Positions 8,395-15,883 of a stretch of 22,241 bases of DNA are shown one piece after another. Below the pieces are notes generated by a model. That model was not told where the DNA came from. It saw nothing but the letters and a program-made list of their open reading frames with translations, and did no database searches. The DNA comes from UBA1227 sp963629305 (GTDB taxonomy: Bacteria; Bacillota; Clostridia; Oscillospirales; Acutalibacteraceae): NCBI GenBank assembly GCA_963629305.1, contig CAVGIJ010000018.1, positions 1 through 22,241 on the forward strand. Direction: 5' to 3'. Numbering within the stretch: position 1 is the stretch's first letter; the number at the start of each line of letters is the position of its first letter. The translations under genes and the position numbers were made by a program.

Positions 8395-9303
8395 TCATAC
8401 AGCTCTGTAAAGCATATATTTCGTCCACTCTGTAAGATTCTGATTGTTTTCAAATACCGCAAGTGCATCTATTGCCTTTTTGGTATACTCTGCGGAAAGC
8501 TCTCTCGCTTTATCGAGTCCGAGCAAGGTTACATATGTCACCTTGCCGTTTTCGGCATCCTGTCCGACTTCCTTTCCGAGAATCTCCGGTGAACCCGTAA
8601 CATCCAGAATATCGTCAACAATTTGGAATGCAAGTCCGAGATTTTCAGCATACTTTCTCGCAGCATCATACTGGATATTGTTAGCTCTCGCAACAGCGCA
8701 TCCCATTTCGCATGCACAGCGTATGAGTGCACCTGTTTTGAGCTTATGAGTTTCTTCAATATCTTTTATGGTAAGATCCTTGCGATTTTCGTTTTGGACA
8801 TCCATCGTCTGTCCGCCGACCATACCGTAAATACCCGCATAATTTGCAAGAAAACGTGAGCACTTCACGGCAATTTCCGGCGGGACTTTGGAATCGGCGG
8901 CAATTTGAAAGGCATATGTTAAAAGTGCATCTCCCGCAAGGACTCCGAATGCTTCGCCGAATTTTTTATGACACGACTCCTTACCGCGACGATAATCATC
9001 ATTATCCATACACGGAAGATCGTCATGAATGAGCGAATACGTGTGAATCATTTCAAGAGCACATGCAAAAGGAATCGCATCGGCAATATTGCCTCCGCAC
9101 ATCTTACAAAATTCAAGAACTAAAAGCGGGCGCAGTCTTTTGCCGCCGTTTTCTACGCTGTATGCCATTGCATCAGCTACAACCTGATAGTCGGTATTTT
9201 TAATATACAGATACTCATCAAGAGATACATTGATAAGATTTATGTAAGATGTAAAATACTTTTTTGCCTTTTCCGAAAGCTGAAATTCACTTTTCTCCTC
9301 CAT
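8395..9303 (-). CDS. ispA: Polyprenyl (farnesyl) diphosphate synthase
   Basis: Builds short-chain prenyl diphosphates (C15, possibly C20) from IPP and DMAPP, feeding undecaprenyl phosphate and quinone synthesis. The first Asp-rich motif is DDLPCMDNDD at residues 94-103 and the second is DDILD at 230-234. GGKRLRP at 53-59 is the usual IPP-binding stretch. The open frame extends upstream to 9351 and would overlap xseB by 47 bases. The start chosen is ATG 9301-9303, one base after the xseB stop, with AGGGGA about nine bases upstream. This gives 302 residues, close to the family norm. Product length is not determined from sequence with certainty. Confidence 0.95.
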   Translation of the reverse strand: MEEKSEFQLSEKAKKYFTSYINLINVSLDEYLYIKNTDYQVVADAMAYSVENGGKRLRPLLVLEFCKMCGGNIADAIPFACALEMIHTYSLIHDDLPCMDNDDYRRGKESCHKKFGEAFGVLAGDALLTYAFQIAADSKVPPEIAVKCSRFLANYAGIYGMVGGQTMDVQNENRKDLTIKDIEETHKLKTGALIRCACEMGCAVARANNIQYDAARKYAENLGLAFQIVDDILDVTGSPEILGKEVGQDAENGKVTYVTLLGLDKARELSAEYTKKAIDALAVFENNQNLTEWTKYMLYRAV

Positions 9304-9304
9304 T

Positions 9305-9541
9305 TTACTCTTCCCCTTGTTCTGCTTCATTTTCAAATTTTCCGCCGGCAAGTTTAATTATTTTCTGTTCTGCCTCGGTAAGTTTTGTATTGCAAAAGGC
9401 CGCAAGTTTTGTGCCCTCTTCAAAGAGTTTCAGTGATTCATCGAGATTTTTTGAGCCGTCCTCAAGAATCGCAACAATTTTTTCAAGTCTTATCATTGCC
9501 TCTTCATATGTTAGCTCTTTATCTGCCGTTTTCTCTGCCAT
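9305..9541 (-). CDS. xseB: Exonuclease VII small subunit
   Basis: Small helical subunit that pairs with XseA to form exonuclease VII, which degrades single-stranded DNA to short oligonucleotides. The 78-residue protein has the family pattern YEEAMIRLEKIVAILEDG, followed by LDESLKLFEEGTKLA, predicted as two long antiparallel helices. GAGGAG lies seven bases before the ATG. It starts 14 bases after the xseA stop and ends one base before the ispA start. The acidic tail ENEAEQGEE is common in the family. Confidence 0.96.
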   Translation of the reverse strand: MAEKTADKELTYEEAMIRLEKIVAILEDGSKNLDESLKLFEEGTKLAAFCNTKLTEAEQKIIKLAGGKFENEAEQGEE

Positions 9542-9555
9542 ATCTAAACTCCTCT

Positions 9556-10761
9556 TTATGTCTTATCAATTACTTTACATTGAATTTTTCCGTCAAAAAG
9601 GCGGATTGACACTTCGTCTGACACGGATACATCTTCAGCACTTTTGATAACCGCACCGTCTTTTTCGATAATACTGTAACCGCGTCCGAGAACCTTCAGC
9701 GGTGAAAAAGCGTCAAGACGACGAACTTCAATTTCAAAACTGTTTTTTCTGTTATCAAGCACAGTACGGATAGATGAGTTTATCCTATCAGAATAATTGT
9801 CGAGTATAAGCCGCCTTTCATCAATAAGTCCCATGGGACTTTTCATGACATTTTTCGACTTAATAAAGTCAAGATTTTCCTTATATGAATTGAGCTTGTC
9901 AGTTACAATACGCTGAATTTGCAACCGCATCCTTGAAATATCCGACATCTCCGTTTTTATGTCCGGCACGCATACTTCTGCGGCGGCTGAGGGCGTCGGA
10001 GCCCTGTAATCCGCAACAAAATCTGCGATAGTATAGTCAATCTCGTGACCGACGCCCGTGATGAGCGGAGTCTTACATGAATAAATTGTACGTGCAACGC
10101 GCTCATCATTGAAGCACCAAAGGTCTTCAATCGAGCCGCCGCCGCGCGCAAGTATAATGACATCTGCCTTTTCGGACTCGTCGAGCAGCTTTATCGCTCT
10201 TATTATTTCAGGTACAGCCGCCTCGCCCTGAACCTTCGTCGGCGAAATAAGCACTCTTGCCATAGGCCAACGCCGTGCCAGTACATTTTTTATGTCCTCA
10301 AACGCCGCAGCGGTATCGGACGTCACAACGCCGACCGTATTCGGATAGCGCGGAAGCTTACGTTTATGCTCTGCGTCAAAAAGACCCTCCTTCATAAGCT
10401 TTTCCTTAAGTTGCTCAAATGCAAGACTTAAAGCGCCTACACCGTCAGGCTGCATGTTTTGTATATACAGCTGATACTGACCGTCTCTTTGAAAAACAGA
10501 TACGCTGCCGAAAACGATAACACTCATTCCGTTTTCCGGCATGAATTTGAGCCTTGATGCATTACCCTTGAACATGACAGCCTTAAGCGATGAATTGTCA
10601 TCCTTGAGCGTCATGTACATGTGACCGCTTGAATGTGCTTTGAAGTTGGATATCTCACCGACAATAAACAATTCGCGCAATGCAATGTCGGAGTCAATCA
10701 TGTTTTTTATGTAATTGTTAAGTGTCGAAACGGTAAAAACGTTCGGAGATACACTTTCCAT
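9556..10761 (-). CDS. xseA: Exonuclease VII large subunit
   Basis: Catalytic subunit of exonuclease VII. An N-terminal OB-fold occupies about residues 5-105, then GVVTSDTAAA (144-153), RGGGSIEDLW (206-215), GVGHEIDYTIAD (236-247) and APTPSAAAE (254-262) mark the nuclease core; a helical region follows. The open frame extends to 10884, but the extra 41 residues overlap the upstream gene and do not look like XseA. I chose ATG 10759-10761 with AAGGAT a few bases upstream, giving 401 residues, near the normal size. It begins 13 bases after the TsaD-like gene. In Bacillus subtilis the gene before xseA is folD. Confidence 0.96.
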   Translation of the reverse strand: MESVSPNVFTVSTLNNYIKNMIDSDIALRELFIVGEISNFKAHSSGHMYMTLKDDNSSLKAVMFKGNASRLKFMPENGMSVIVFGSVSVFQRDGQYQLYIQNMQPDGVGALSLAFEQLKEKLMKEGLFDAEHKRKLPRYPNTVGVVTSDTAAAFEDIKNVLARRWPMARVLISPTKVQGEAAVPEIIRAIKLLDESEKADVIILARGGGSIEDLWCFNDERVARTIYSCKTPLITGVGHEIDYTIADFVADYRAPTPSAAAEVCVPDIKTEMSDISRMRLQIQRIVTDKLNSYKENLDFIKSKNVMKSPMGLIDERRLILDNYSDRINSSIRTVLDNRKNSFEIEVRRLDAFSPLKVLGRGYSIIEKDGAVIKSAEDVSVSDEVSIRLFDGKIQCKVIDKT

Positions 10762-10774
10762 TCTATTATCCTTT

Positions 10775-11755
10775 TCAAATGTGCCCGGACATATACGAGG
10801 CAAGTACTGCAAGCCCCGCCGCATTGTCAGATGAGAATTCCGGAGTTGCGAAAAAACAGTTTTCAAACTGCGACTGTATGTCATTTCTTATTATGGAGTC
10901 TGACATAACCCCTCCGGAAAACACAACGGGAAGTCCGGGATATTTCTGCATTCCCTGCTGTGCCATGCCGATGATTGTCTTCTCAATGTATTTTATACAG
11001 AAAAGAGCCGTATCACATGGGTTTTCATTGTCTTCAATCATTTTTTTGCACTTGTTTTCAACACCTGAAAGACTGCAATCAAGCCCGGTGTCAAGCCTCG
11101 GAAGCTGAATCTTGAAATCTCGTTTGCTCTCAAGAGCAAGCTTTTCGAGTGCCGGACCGCATGGAAAGTCAAGACCGAGCATAACGCCGGTGCGGTCAAT
11201 TGCCTGTCCGGCTTTAAGGTCACGTGATGCTCCGATAACCTCCGCACCCACCGGACACCTGTCCGTCGGTGAAACCTTGAGCATTTCGGTTGTTCCGCCT
11301 GAAACATGAAAAGCGAGAAATTCAGTGCCGAAAAGCTTTGTAATACCTGCCGAGTATACGGCAGCCGATATATGTCCTTCTTGGTGAGAAAACTCATGCA
11401 GGGGTACAGAAAGCGCTCTTGACAAAGTTTCTGCCATAGTTTGTCCAACCGTAAAACAAGGCATATACGAATCGTCTTTAAAACAAGGCTTTGTTGAAAC
11501 ACCGATTGCCTGTATGTCACGAAAGTCCTTTATTTCGTATGTTGAAAGGTCATTTATCAAAAGTTCAACAAGGGAACGCAGCTGCTGTGTATGATGGAAA
11601 ACTGCGTCACTTTGCCTTATACCTCTTTCGCCGTGCTTTACCGGAAGCAGCTTCTTACGCTGAACAACCTGATGATCCCGCGCGTCATAAAGTGCAATAG
11701 ATGTGGTGTAATTACTGGTGTCTATTCCAAGAAACAACGGATTACTTTTTTTCAT
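10775..11755 (-). CDS. TsaD/Kae1-like protein (peptidase M22 family paralogue)
   Basis: An ASKHA-fold protein of the Kae1/TsaD/YgjD superfamily. Features shared with TsaD are IDTSNYTTS at the N-terminus, the metal pair His124 and His128 (HQEGH), SGGTTE at 152-157, Asp187 in the 'AID' region, SLSG at 228-231, GGV at 281-283 and Asp310 (SSDNAAG). True TsaD, which makes t6A in tRNA with TsaB and TsaE, normally sits near those genes. This copy lies between nusB and xseA with 326 residues, and its loop sequences differ, so I think it is a paralogue with an unknown role. ATG 11753-11755 is preferred; it overlaps nusB by 14 bases and follows a GGAG inside nusB. An upstream start at 11779 would add eight residues. 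It could instead be the genome's only TsaD. Confidence 0.85.
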   Translation of the reverse strand: MKKSNPLFLGIDTSNYTTSIALYDARDHQVVQRKKLLPVKHGERGIRQSDAVFHHTQQLRSLVELLINDLSTYEIKDFRDIQAIGVSTKPCFKDDSYMPCFTVGQTMAETLSRALSVPLHEFSHQEGHISAAVYSAGITKLFGTEFLAFHVSGGTTEMLKVSPTDRCPVGAEVIGASRDLKAGQAIDRTGVMLGLDFPCGPALEKLALESKRDFKIQLPRLDTGLDCSLSGVENKCKKMIEDNENPCDTALFCIKYIEKTIIGMAQQGMQKYPGLPVVFSGGVMSDSIIRNDIQSQFENCFFATPEFSSDNAAGLAVLASYMSGHI

Positions 11756-12143
11756 TTCTAGATACTGCTCCGAGTACACCGTTTATAAACTGGCTGTCCT
11801 CTTTTCCGGCATATGCCTTTGCAAGTTCAACTGCCTCGTTTATAGACACACCCACGGGAATGTCATCCATATAAAGCATCTCACATATTGCAATTCGAAG
11901 AATTGATAAAGACACCTTCGTTATGCGGTCAATACTCCATCCCGATGAATACTTACTGATCGTCCTGTCAATCTCTCCGAGATTTTCAACGGTTGTAAGA
12001 GCCAGCCTCTGAGCAAACTCAGATGGTTTCATAAAGTCGGACTCAATTGCCATGCTGAAAATATCCTCAACACTGAGTTCGGGGCTGAAACACTTTTCAA
12101 AAACAAGTATAAAGGCCTGTTCTCTCTCTTTACTTCTGTTCAT
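11742..12143 (-). CDS. nusB: Transcription antitermination factor NusB
   Basis: All-helical RNA-binding protein that, with NusE (S10), binds boxA RNA and promotes antitermination on rRNA operons. It is 133 residues, with REQAFILVFEKCFS at the N-terminus and the conserved C-terminal block DIPVGVSINEAVELAKAYAG then FINGVLGAV. The longest frame starts at 12197, inside a terminator-like hairpin, so I start at ATG 12141-12143, which has GGAGG six bases upstream. It overlaps the TsaD-like gene. It follows an Asp23/YqhY-type gene, as yqhY precedes nusB in Bacillus. No clear promoter of its own was seen, so it probably depends on readthrough of the upstream hairpin. Confidence 0.96.
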   Translation of the reverse strand: MNRSKEREQAFILVFEKCFSPELSVEDIFSMAIESDFMKPSEFAQRLALTTVENLGEIDRTISKYSSGWSIDRITKVSLSILRIAICEMLYMDDIPVGVSINEAVELAKAYAGKEDSQFINGVLGAVSRNEKK

Positions 12144-12177
12144 TTTATCCTCCGGAATTTCAAAATTCATCTGCAAG

Positions 12178-12213
12178 AAAAAATCCCACCTCGACAAGGT
12201 CAGCCAAGGTGGG
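12178..12213 (-). terminator. Terminator-like hairpin between the Asp23 gene and nusB (possible attenuator)
   Basis: On the minus strand, CCCACCT (12207-12213) pairs with AGGTGGG (12185-12191) across a 15-base loop and is followed by TTTTTT (12178-12183). This fits a Rho-independent terminator. It lies between the Asp23-family gene stop (12249) and nusB. A second pairing, TCGACAA with TTGTCGA (12220-12226 with 12191-12197), shares sequence with the stem and loop, so the two may compete. A weaker hairpin occurs at 12229-12247. Confidence 0.75.
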
Positions 12214-12248
12214 CGGGTTTTGTCGATAAAGCCGGTACAACCGACTTA

Positions 12249-12635
12249 TTACTCTGTAGGTTCAACGGGAGCAGCTGCGTACTCGCCAATATCCGAATAA
12301 ATTCCGGTAACTGTGACATTTACTTTGGTGACGACCCTTCCGGTCATATTCTGTACAGCAGATTTGACAGAATTCTGGATGTTCTCCGCAACTTCACCTA
12401 TGCGTGCCGAATTGTTTAGTACCACATAGATATGAAGCTTTATGTCATAGTCTGATACCGTAATTTTTACATGTCTTAAATTGTTCGCGTTTATCTTAAA
12501 AGCTGTATAAATGTCCGTCGGTCTGTCTCCGAGTCCCGCTACACCTTCAACATCCTTTGCGGCATTGCAGGCAATCGTTGCAATAACTTCTTCGGAAATG
12601 ACAAGTTCACTTGAAAAATTGTTCACTTCAGACAA
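12249..12635 (-). CDS. Asp23/Gls24 family protein (YqhY-like)
   Basis: A small cytoplasmic or membrane-peripheral Asp23-domain protein of 128 residues. The domain covers about residues 5-115, with VISEEVIATIACNAAKDVEG at the start and TGRVVTKVNVTVTGI near the end. The C-terminal tail is acidic and proline-rich. Related proteins in Firmicutes are linked to envelope stress or, for YqhY next to nusB in Bacillus, to lipid-synthesis balance. The start codon is TTG (12633-12635) with GGGAGG nine bases upstream; no in-frame ATG is better placed. It has a promoter of its own with a dyad at the start site. The exact role here is unknown. Confidence 0.88.
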   Translation of the reverse strand: MSEVNNFSSELVISEEVIATIACNAAKDVEGVAGLGDRPTDIYTAFKINANNLRHVKITVSDYDIKLHIYVVLNNSARIGEVAENIQNSVKSAVQNMTGRVVTKVNVTVTGIYSDIGEYAAAPVEPTE

Positions 12636-12651
12636 TTTAAAGTTCCTCCCT

Positions 12652-12677
12652 TAATTGTATGAATAAATATACAATTA
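12652..12677. promoter_or_regulatory. Inverted repeat downstream of the Asp23 promoter (operator candidate)
   Basis: TAATTGTAT (12652-12660) and ATACAATTA (12669-12677) form a perfect 9-bp inverted repeat with an 8-bp spacer. It overlaps the end of the -10 box and the expected transcript start, a usual repressor position. The owner regulator is not known. An RNA stem is also possible. Confidence 0.5.
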
Positions 12678-12705
12678 GGATACCATATATCGATTCATTT
12701 CTCAA
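12677..12705 (-). promoter_or_regulatory. Promoter of the Asp23-family gene
   Basis: On the minus strand TTGAGA (12700-12705), a 17-bp spacer, and TATCCT (12677-12682). The -35 box matches five of six consensus bases and the -10 matches four. It lies 42 bases upstream of the TTG start codon. Transcription may continue into nusB and the long downstream run if the hairpin at 12178-12213 is read through. Confidence 0.55.
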
Positions 12706-12833
12706 CAAATAAAATTAATTATTTTGCACCTATTATGGAAATATTCTCAACCCCGATATCAGTCTGCTCAAGTATTGTCGATTTTATTTATGAATTCTTG
12801 TCCGAAAATATGATTAAAAATTCTAAAGACAGA

Positions 12834-12862
12834 TTGAAACGACTCTGTGATTTTGTTATACT
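12834..12862 (+). promoter_or_regulatory. Promoter of the YfhO-family gene
   Basis: TTGAAA (12834-12839), a 17-bp spacer and TATACT (12857-12862) give a near-consensus sigma-A promoter 61 bases ahead of the ATG at 12923. Apart from this, the Asp23 promoter and its dyad, I see no gene or structure in the 12706-12833 stretch. Confidence 0.75.
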
Positions 12863-12922
12863 TTTATTCATTAGATTTTGTGGGGAAATTTTTCAAACGG
12901 CAAATCAAAGGTGAGATTAGAC

Positions 12923-15688
12923 ATGAAGCTTTCAAAAGTCAGGGAAACAAAATTTTTCAGAAAATTTGAGGGGAACAGATTTGTACTCCTCTCATTTTTT
13001 ACTGCCATCGCAATATGGATTCTGATTGAATTCTGTTATGACATGGTTCCGTTCGGCGATATAACCATTCTCAGAATGGACCTTTACCATCAGTACGGTC
13101 CGCTCTTTGCCGAATTACGCGACAGACTCGTGTCCGGAGAGAGTCTCCTCTACTCATGGCAGTCGGGCGGCGGCGGAAGTTTTCTCGGAAATTTCTTTAA
13201 CTATCTTTCAAGCCCACTCTCAATTCTTGTTATACTTTTCAAGCATGTCAATATCACCGATGCCATTGCCTTTATAATAATGATTAAAGGCGCTCTTTCG
13301 GCGGCAACCTTCACCTACTATCTCAAAGCATCACCTGAGTTTAAAAAACATAACCCAATCACCGCGGGCTTTGGTCTTCTTTATGCATACTCAGGATATT
13401 TTGTTGCCTACTATTGGAACGTCATGTGGCTTGACGGCATGTTCCTGCTTCCGCTTATAATTCTCGGCATTGAACGAATCATAAATGGTAAAAGTCCTAA
13501 GATGTACGTCATTACACTCGCACTTCTTATCATTTCGTCCTATTACATGGGTTTCATGACATGTATATTTGCCGTTTTGTACGCACTCACATACTACTTC
13601 GGCAAATTCGGATTCGAGAAAAGGCTCATAAAAGCTGCCGGAACATTCATCTGCTTCTCAATACTTGCCGCAGGAATTGCCGCAGTTTGCATATACCCGA
13701 CAATTCATGTTCTTAAAGCTTGTTCCGCAACATCCGGCTCATTTCCGTCAGAAACATCAACATACTTTAACATATTTGACTTCCTCGCGAACCATATGGC
13801 TTCCCTTGAGCCTACAATCCGCAGCAGCGGCGAAGATGTATTGCCGAATATCTACTGCGGCATGGTGACGGTAATGCTTGCAATACTTTATCTGTATATA
13901 AAGTCAATCCCTATTAAGGAAAAAATCTCAAGAGCACTGCTTCTTGTTTTCCTTTTTCTCTCATTCGATGTAAACGTCCTCAACTATATCTGGCACGGAT
14001 TCCATTTCCCGAACGATCTTCCGTACAGATTTTCATTCATGTATTCGTTTGTACTGCTCACAGTCGCATTTAAGGCACTTATACGAATCCGTGAACTTAA
14101 AGGGAAGGATCTTCTGAATGTCGGCCTCGGAATATGTATTTTCATTGTTCTTGTTGAAGAACTCGGTTCAAAAAATGTCGGAACAGATACAATCATAATA
14201 AGCCTTGTATTCGCTGTTCTTTACACAATTGTCCTTTCACTTCTGAACAACAGGAAGTTCCAGGTAAGCGCAGTTGCAAGCCTCCTCTTCTGTTGCATGT
14301 TTTCGGAAGTGGCAATTGCCAATACAAATCACTATGATATTGATCAGCCAAAGGAAAACTACACTTCAGACTACAATTCATTCCGCGAGATAAAAGACAA
14401 ACTCGACAAGCTCGAGGGCGATAACTTCTACCGTATGGAGCTTACGGACCTTCGTACAAGAATGGACCCGAGTTGGTACGGCTATAACGGTGTATCGGCA
14501 TTTTCATCCATGGCATATGAAAAAGCAGCAAATCTGCAGTACAATCTCGGAATGTTCGGAAACTACATCAACAGTTACACCTACAATCCGCAGACACCTG
14601 TGTACAATGCAATGTTCGGCATAAAATACCTTGTAAACAATTCCGAAAAAATAAAGTTAAATGAGAACATCTACAAAGAAGTAGCATCAAACGACAAATT
14701 TACCGCATATGAAAACAAGTATTCACTTCCTATCGCCTTTTGCGTTTCAAATGAAATAGCAAATTGGAACTATTCATACAACAATCCTTTTGATGTTCAG
14801 TCGGATTTCATTGAAAAGGCAACCGGAGTTTCCGGCGTATTTGACACACTTGTACCTACTGAAGTAAGTTACTCAAATCTCAGTGAATTCGGAGATGATG
14901 AGTTACAAACCGGAAGTTATATGTTCAACAAACTTGATGTCGGTGATTCAGCATCCTTTACTTTGACCATATCTCCGACCGAGGATCAGAATGTATATGT
15001 ATATGTAAAATCCGATGACGTGGACTCAATAACAGTCAGAGATCTTGAGGGAAATCTTCAGATTGACCAGGATATTGATGAGGAATACATTCTCGATATC
15101 GGCGAGTGCAAAGCAGGTCAAACTGTATATATTGATATCCCAATCTCCGATGCATCGTCAGGATATGTAGATGCATTTGTCGTAGGACTTAACACCGAGA
15201 AATTCGAAGAGGCATATAACATACTGAAATCCGGTTCCATGGAAGTAAGTGAATTTTCCGACACAAGCTTTGAAGGAACTGTTACAGCTGATGAGGATTG
15301 TATACTCTACACTTCAGTGAACTTCGACGAAAGTTGGGAAATCACAGTTGACGGAAAATCTCTCACATATGATGATGTCATCGCAGTCGGAGACGCGCTG
15401 TTCGGAATTAAGCTTACCGCAGGTGAACACAAAATAACATTTGACTACCAGCCGAAAGGACTCAAACAGGGCGTAATCATCTCCGTCATATCAATTGCTC
15501 TTGTAATAGTTCTCCTGTTCATTCCGGATGATAAAAAAATAAAGATACCATCAAAGAAAAAGGCTCAAAAAGATGAGCCGGTAAGCTCCGAAATAAATTT
15601 TGAAACGAGTCTTGAGAAAAAAACTGAAGAAGTTTTAAAGAAAGAACCTAAAGCAGAAAGTGACCTTACCGATTCTGAGAAAAAATAG
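12923..15688 (+). CDS. YfhO family membrane glycosyltransferase (GT-C fold)
   Basis: A 921-residue multi-pass membrane protein of the bacterial YfhO family. In Bacillus and Listeria relatives it transfers sugars from a lipid carrier to teichoic acids outside the membrane. The first membrane segment covers about residues 20-40. It is followed by an outer loop with RMDLYHQYGPLFAELRDRL (Asp53, a GT-C acidic residue candidate) and YSWQSGGGGSFLGNFFNYL. About a dozen further helices run to about residue 470. A soluble extracytoplasmic region follows to about 848. The last helix is at about 850-868, then a 53-residue Lys/Glu-rich cytoplasmic tail. The start is ATG 12923 with AAAGGTGA about eight bases upstream, rather than a TTG at 12878. 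It is monocistronic with its own promoter and terminator. The sugar and acceptor are not known. Confidence 0.88.
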   Translation: MKLSKVRETKFFRKFEGNRFVLLSFFTAIAIWILIEFCYDMVPFGDITILRMDLYHQYGPLFAELRDRLVSGESLLYSWQSGGGGSFLGNFFNYLSSPLSILVILFKHVNITDAIAFIIMIKGALSAATFTYYLKASPEFKKHNPITAGFGLLYAYSGYFVAYYWNVMWLDGMFLLPLIILGIERIINGKSPKMYVITLALLIISSYYMGFMTCIFAVLYALTYYFGKFGFEKRLIKAAGTFICFSILAAGIAAVCIYPTIHVLKACSATSGSFPSETSTYFNIFDFLANHMASLEPTIRSSGEDVLPNIYCGMVTVMLAILYLYIKSIPIKEKISRALLLVFLFLSFDVNVLNYIWHGFHFPNDLPYRFSFMYSFVLLTVAFKALIRIRELKGKDLLNVGLGICIFIVLVEELGSKNVGTDTIIISLVFAVLYTIVLSLLNNRKFQVSAVASLLFCCMFSEVAIANTNHYDIDQPKENYTSDYNSFREIKDKLDKLEGDNFYRMELTDLRTRMDPSWYGYNGVSAFSSMAYEKAANLQYNLGMFGNYINSYTYNPQTPVYNAMFGIKYLVNNSEKIKLNENIYKEVASNDKFTAYENKYSLPIAFCVSNEIANWNYSYNNPFDVQSDFIEKATGVSGVFDTLVPTEVSYSNLSEFGDDELQTGSYMFNKLDVGDSASFTLTISPTEDQNVYVYVKSDDVDSITVRDLEGNLQIDQDIDEEYILDIGECKAGQTVYIDIPISDASSGYVDAFVVGLNTEKFEEAYNILKSGSMEVSEFSDTSFEGTVTADEDCILYTSVNFDESWEITVDGKSLTYDDVIAVGDALFGIKLTAGEHKITFDYQPKGLKQGVIISVISIALVIVLLFIPDDKKIKIPSKKKAQKDEPVSSEINFETSLEKKTEEVLKKEPKAESDLTDSEKK

Positions 15689-15691
15689 CAA

Positions 15692-15726
15692 AAAAGAAGC
15701 TCCGACCGAGTGTCAGAGCTTCTTTT
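15692..15726. terminator. Bidirectional terminator between the YfhO gene and the minus-strand operon
   Basis: The 11-bp arms AAAAGAAGCTC (15692-15702) and GAGCTTCTTTT (15716-15726), with a further three inner pairs, end in T-runs on both strands. It lies four bases after the YfhO-family stop (15688) and 14 bases after the small-protein stop (15741), so it closes both converging transcripts. Confidence 0.92.
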
Positions 15727-15740
15727 TTTGGAAGTAATGA

Positions 15741-15866
15741 TTATAGTTTAGAAAAACCAAATATGAATGCTGCAAGAGCTTTATCTTTTGCTTCTTCCGT
15801 AGGAAGGTTGCCAAATGCAGCCTCTTTGAATTTTTCAAACAATTTTTTCATTTCGTCTTTTTCCAT
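15741..15866 (-). CDS. Small 41-residue protein, last gene of the UROD-like operon
   Basis: A short frame on the minus strand from ATG 15864-15866 to TAA 15741-15743. GGAGG lies eight bases before the ATG, a strong ribosome binding site. The product begins MEKDEMKKLFEKFKEAAFGN and ends AAFIFGFSKL. It is charged and helical at the N-terminus and hydrophobic near the C-terminus, with no Cys and no clear transmembrane segment. It is 17 bases downstream of the UROD-like gene and 14 bases upstream of a terminator, so it is part of the transcript. I do not recognise a family. It may be a small partner of the enzyme or permease, or an independent peptide. Confidence 0.7.
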   Translation of the reverse strand: MEKDEMKKLFEKFKEAAFGNLPTEEAKDKALAAFIFGFSKL

Positions 15867-15883
15867 TGTGCAAATCCTCCTTA

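Noticed and set aside
8378..8428. Longer N-terminus for dxs
   Set aside because: It would overlap ispA, lacks a good ribosome binding site, and does not match the family; the internal ATG at 8377 has AAGGAC.
10762..10884. 41-residue N-terminal extension of XseA
   Set aside because: It overlaps the TsaD-like coding region and has no XseA-like sequence; the ATG at 10761 has a proper ribosome binding site.
13984..14381. Minus-strand frames inside the YfhO-family gene
   Set aside because: They are shadows of a clear membrane-protein gene and lack initiation signals.
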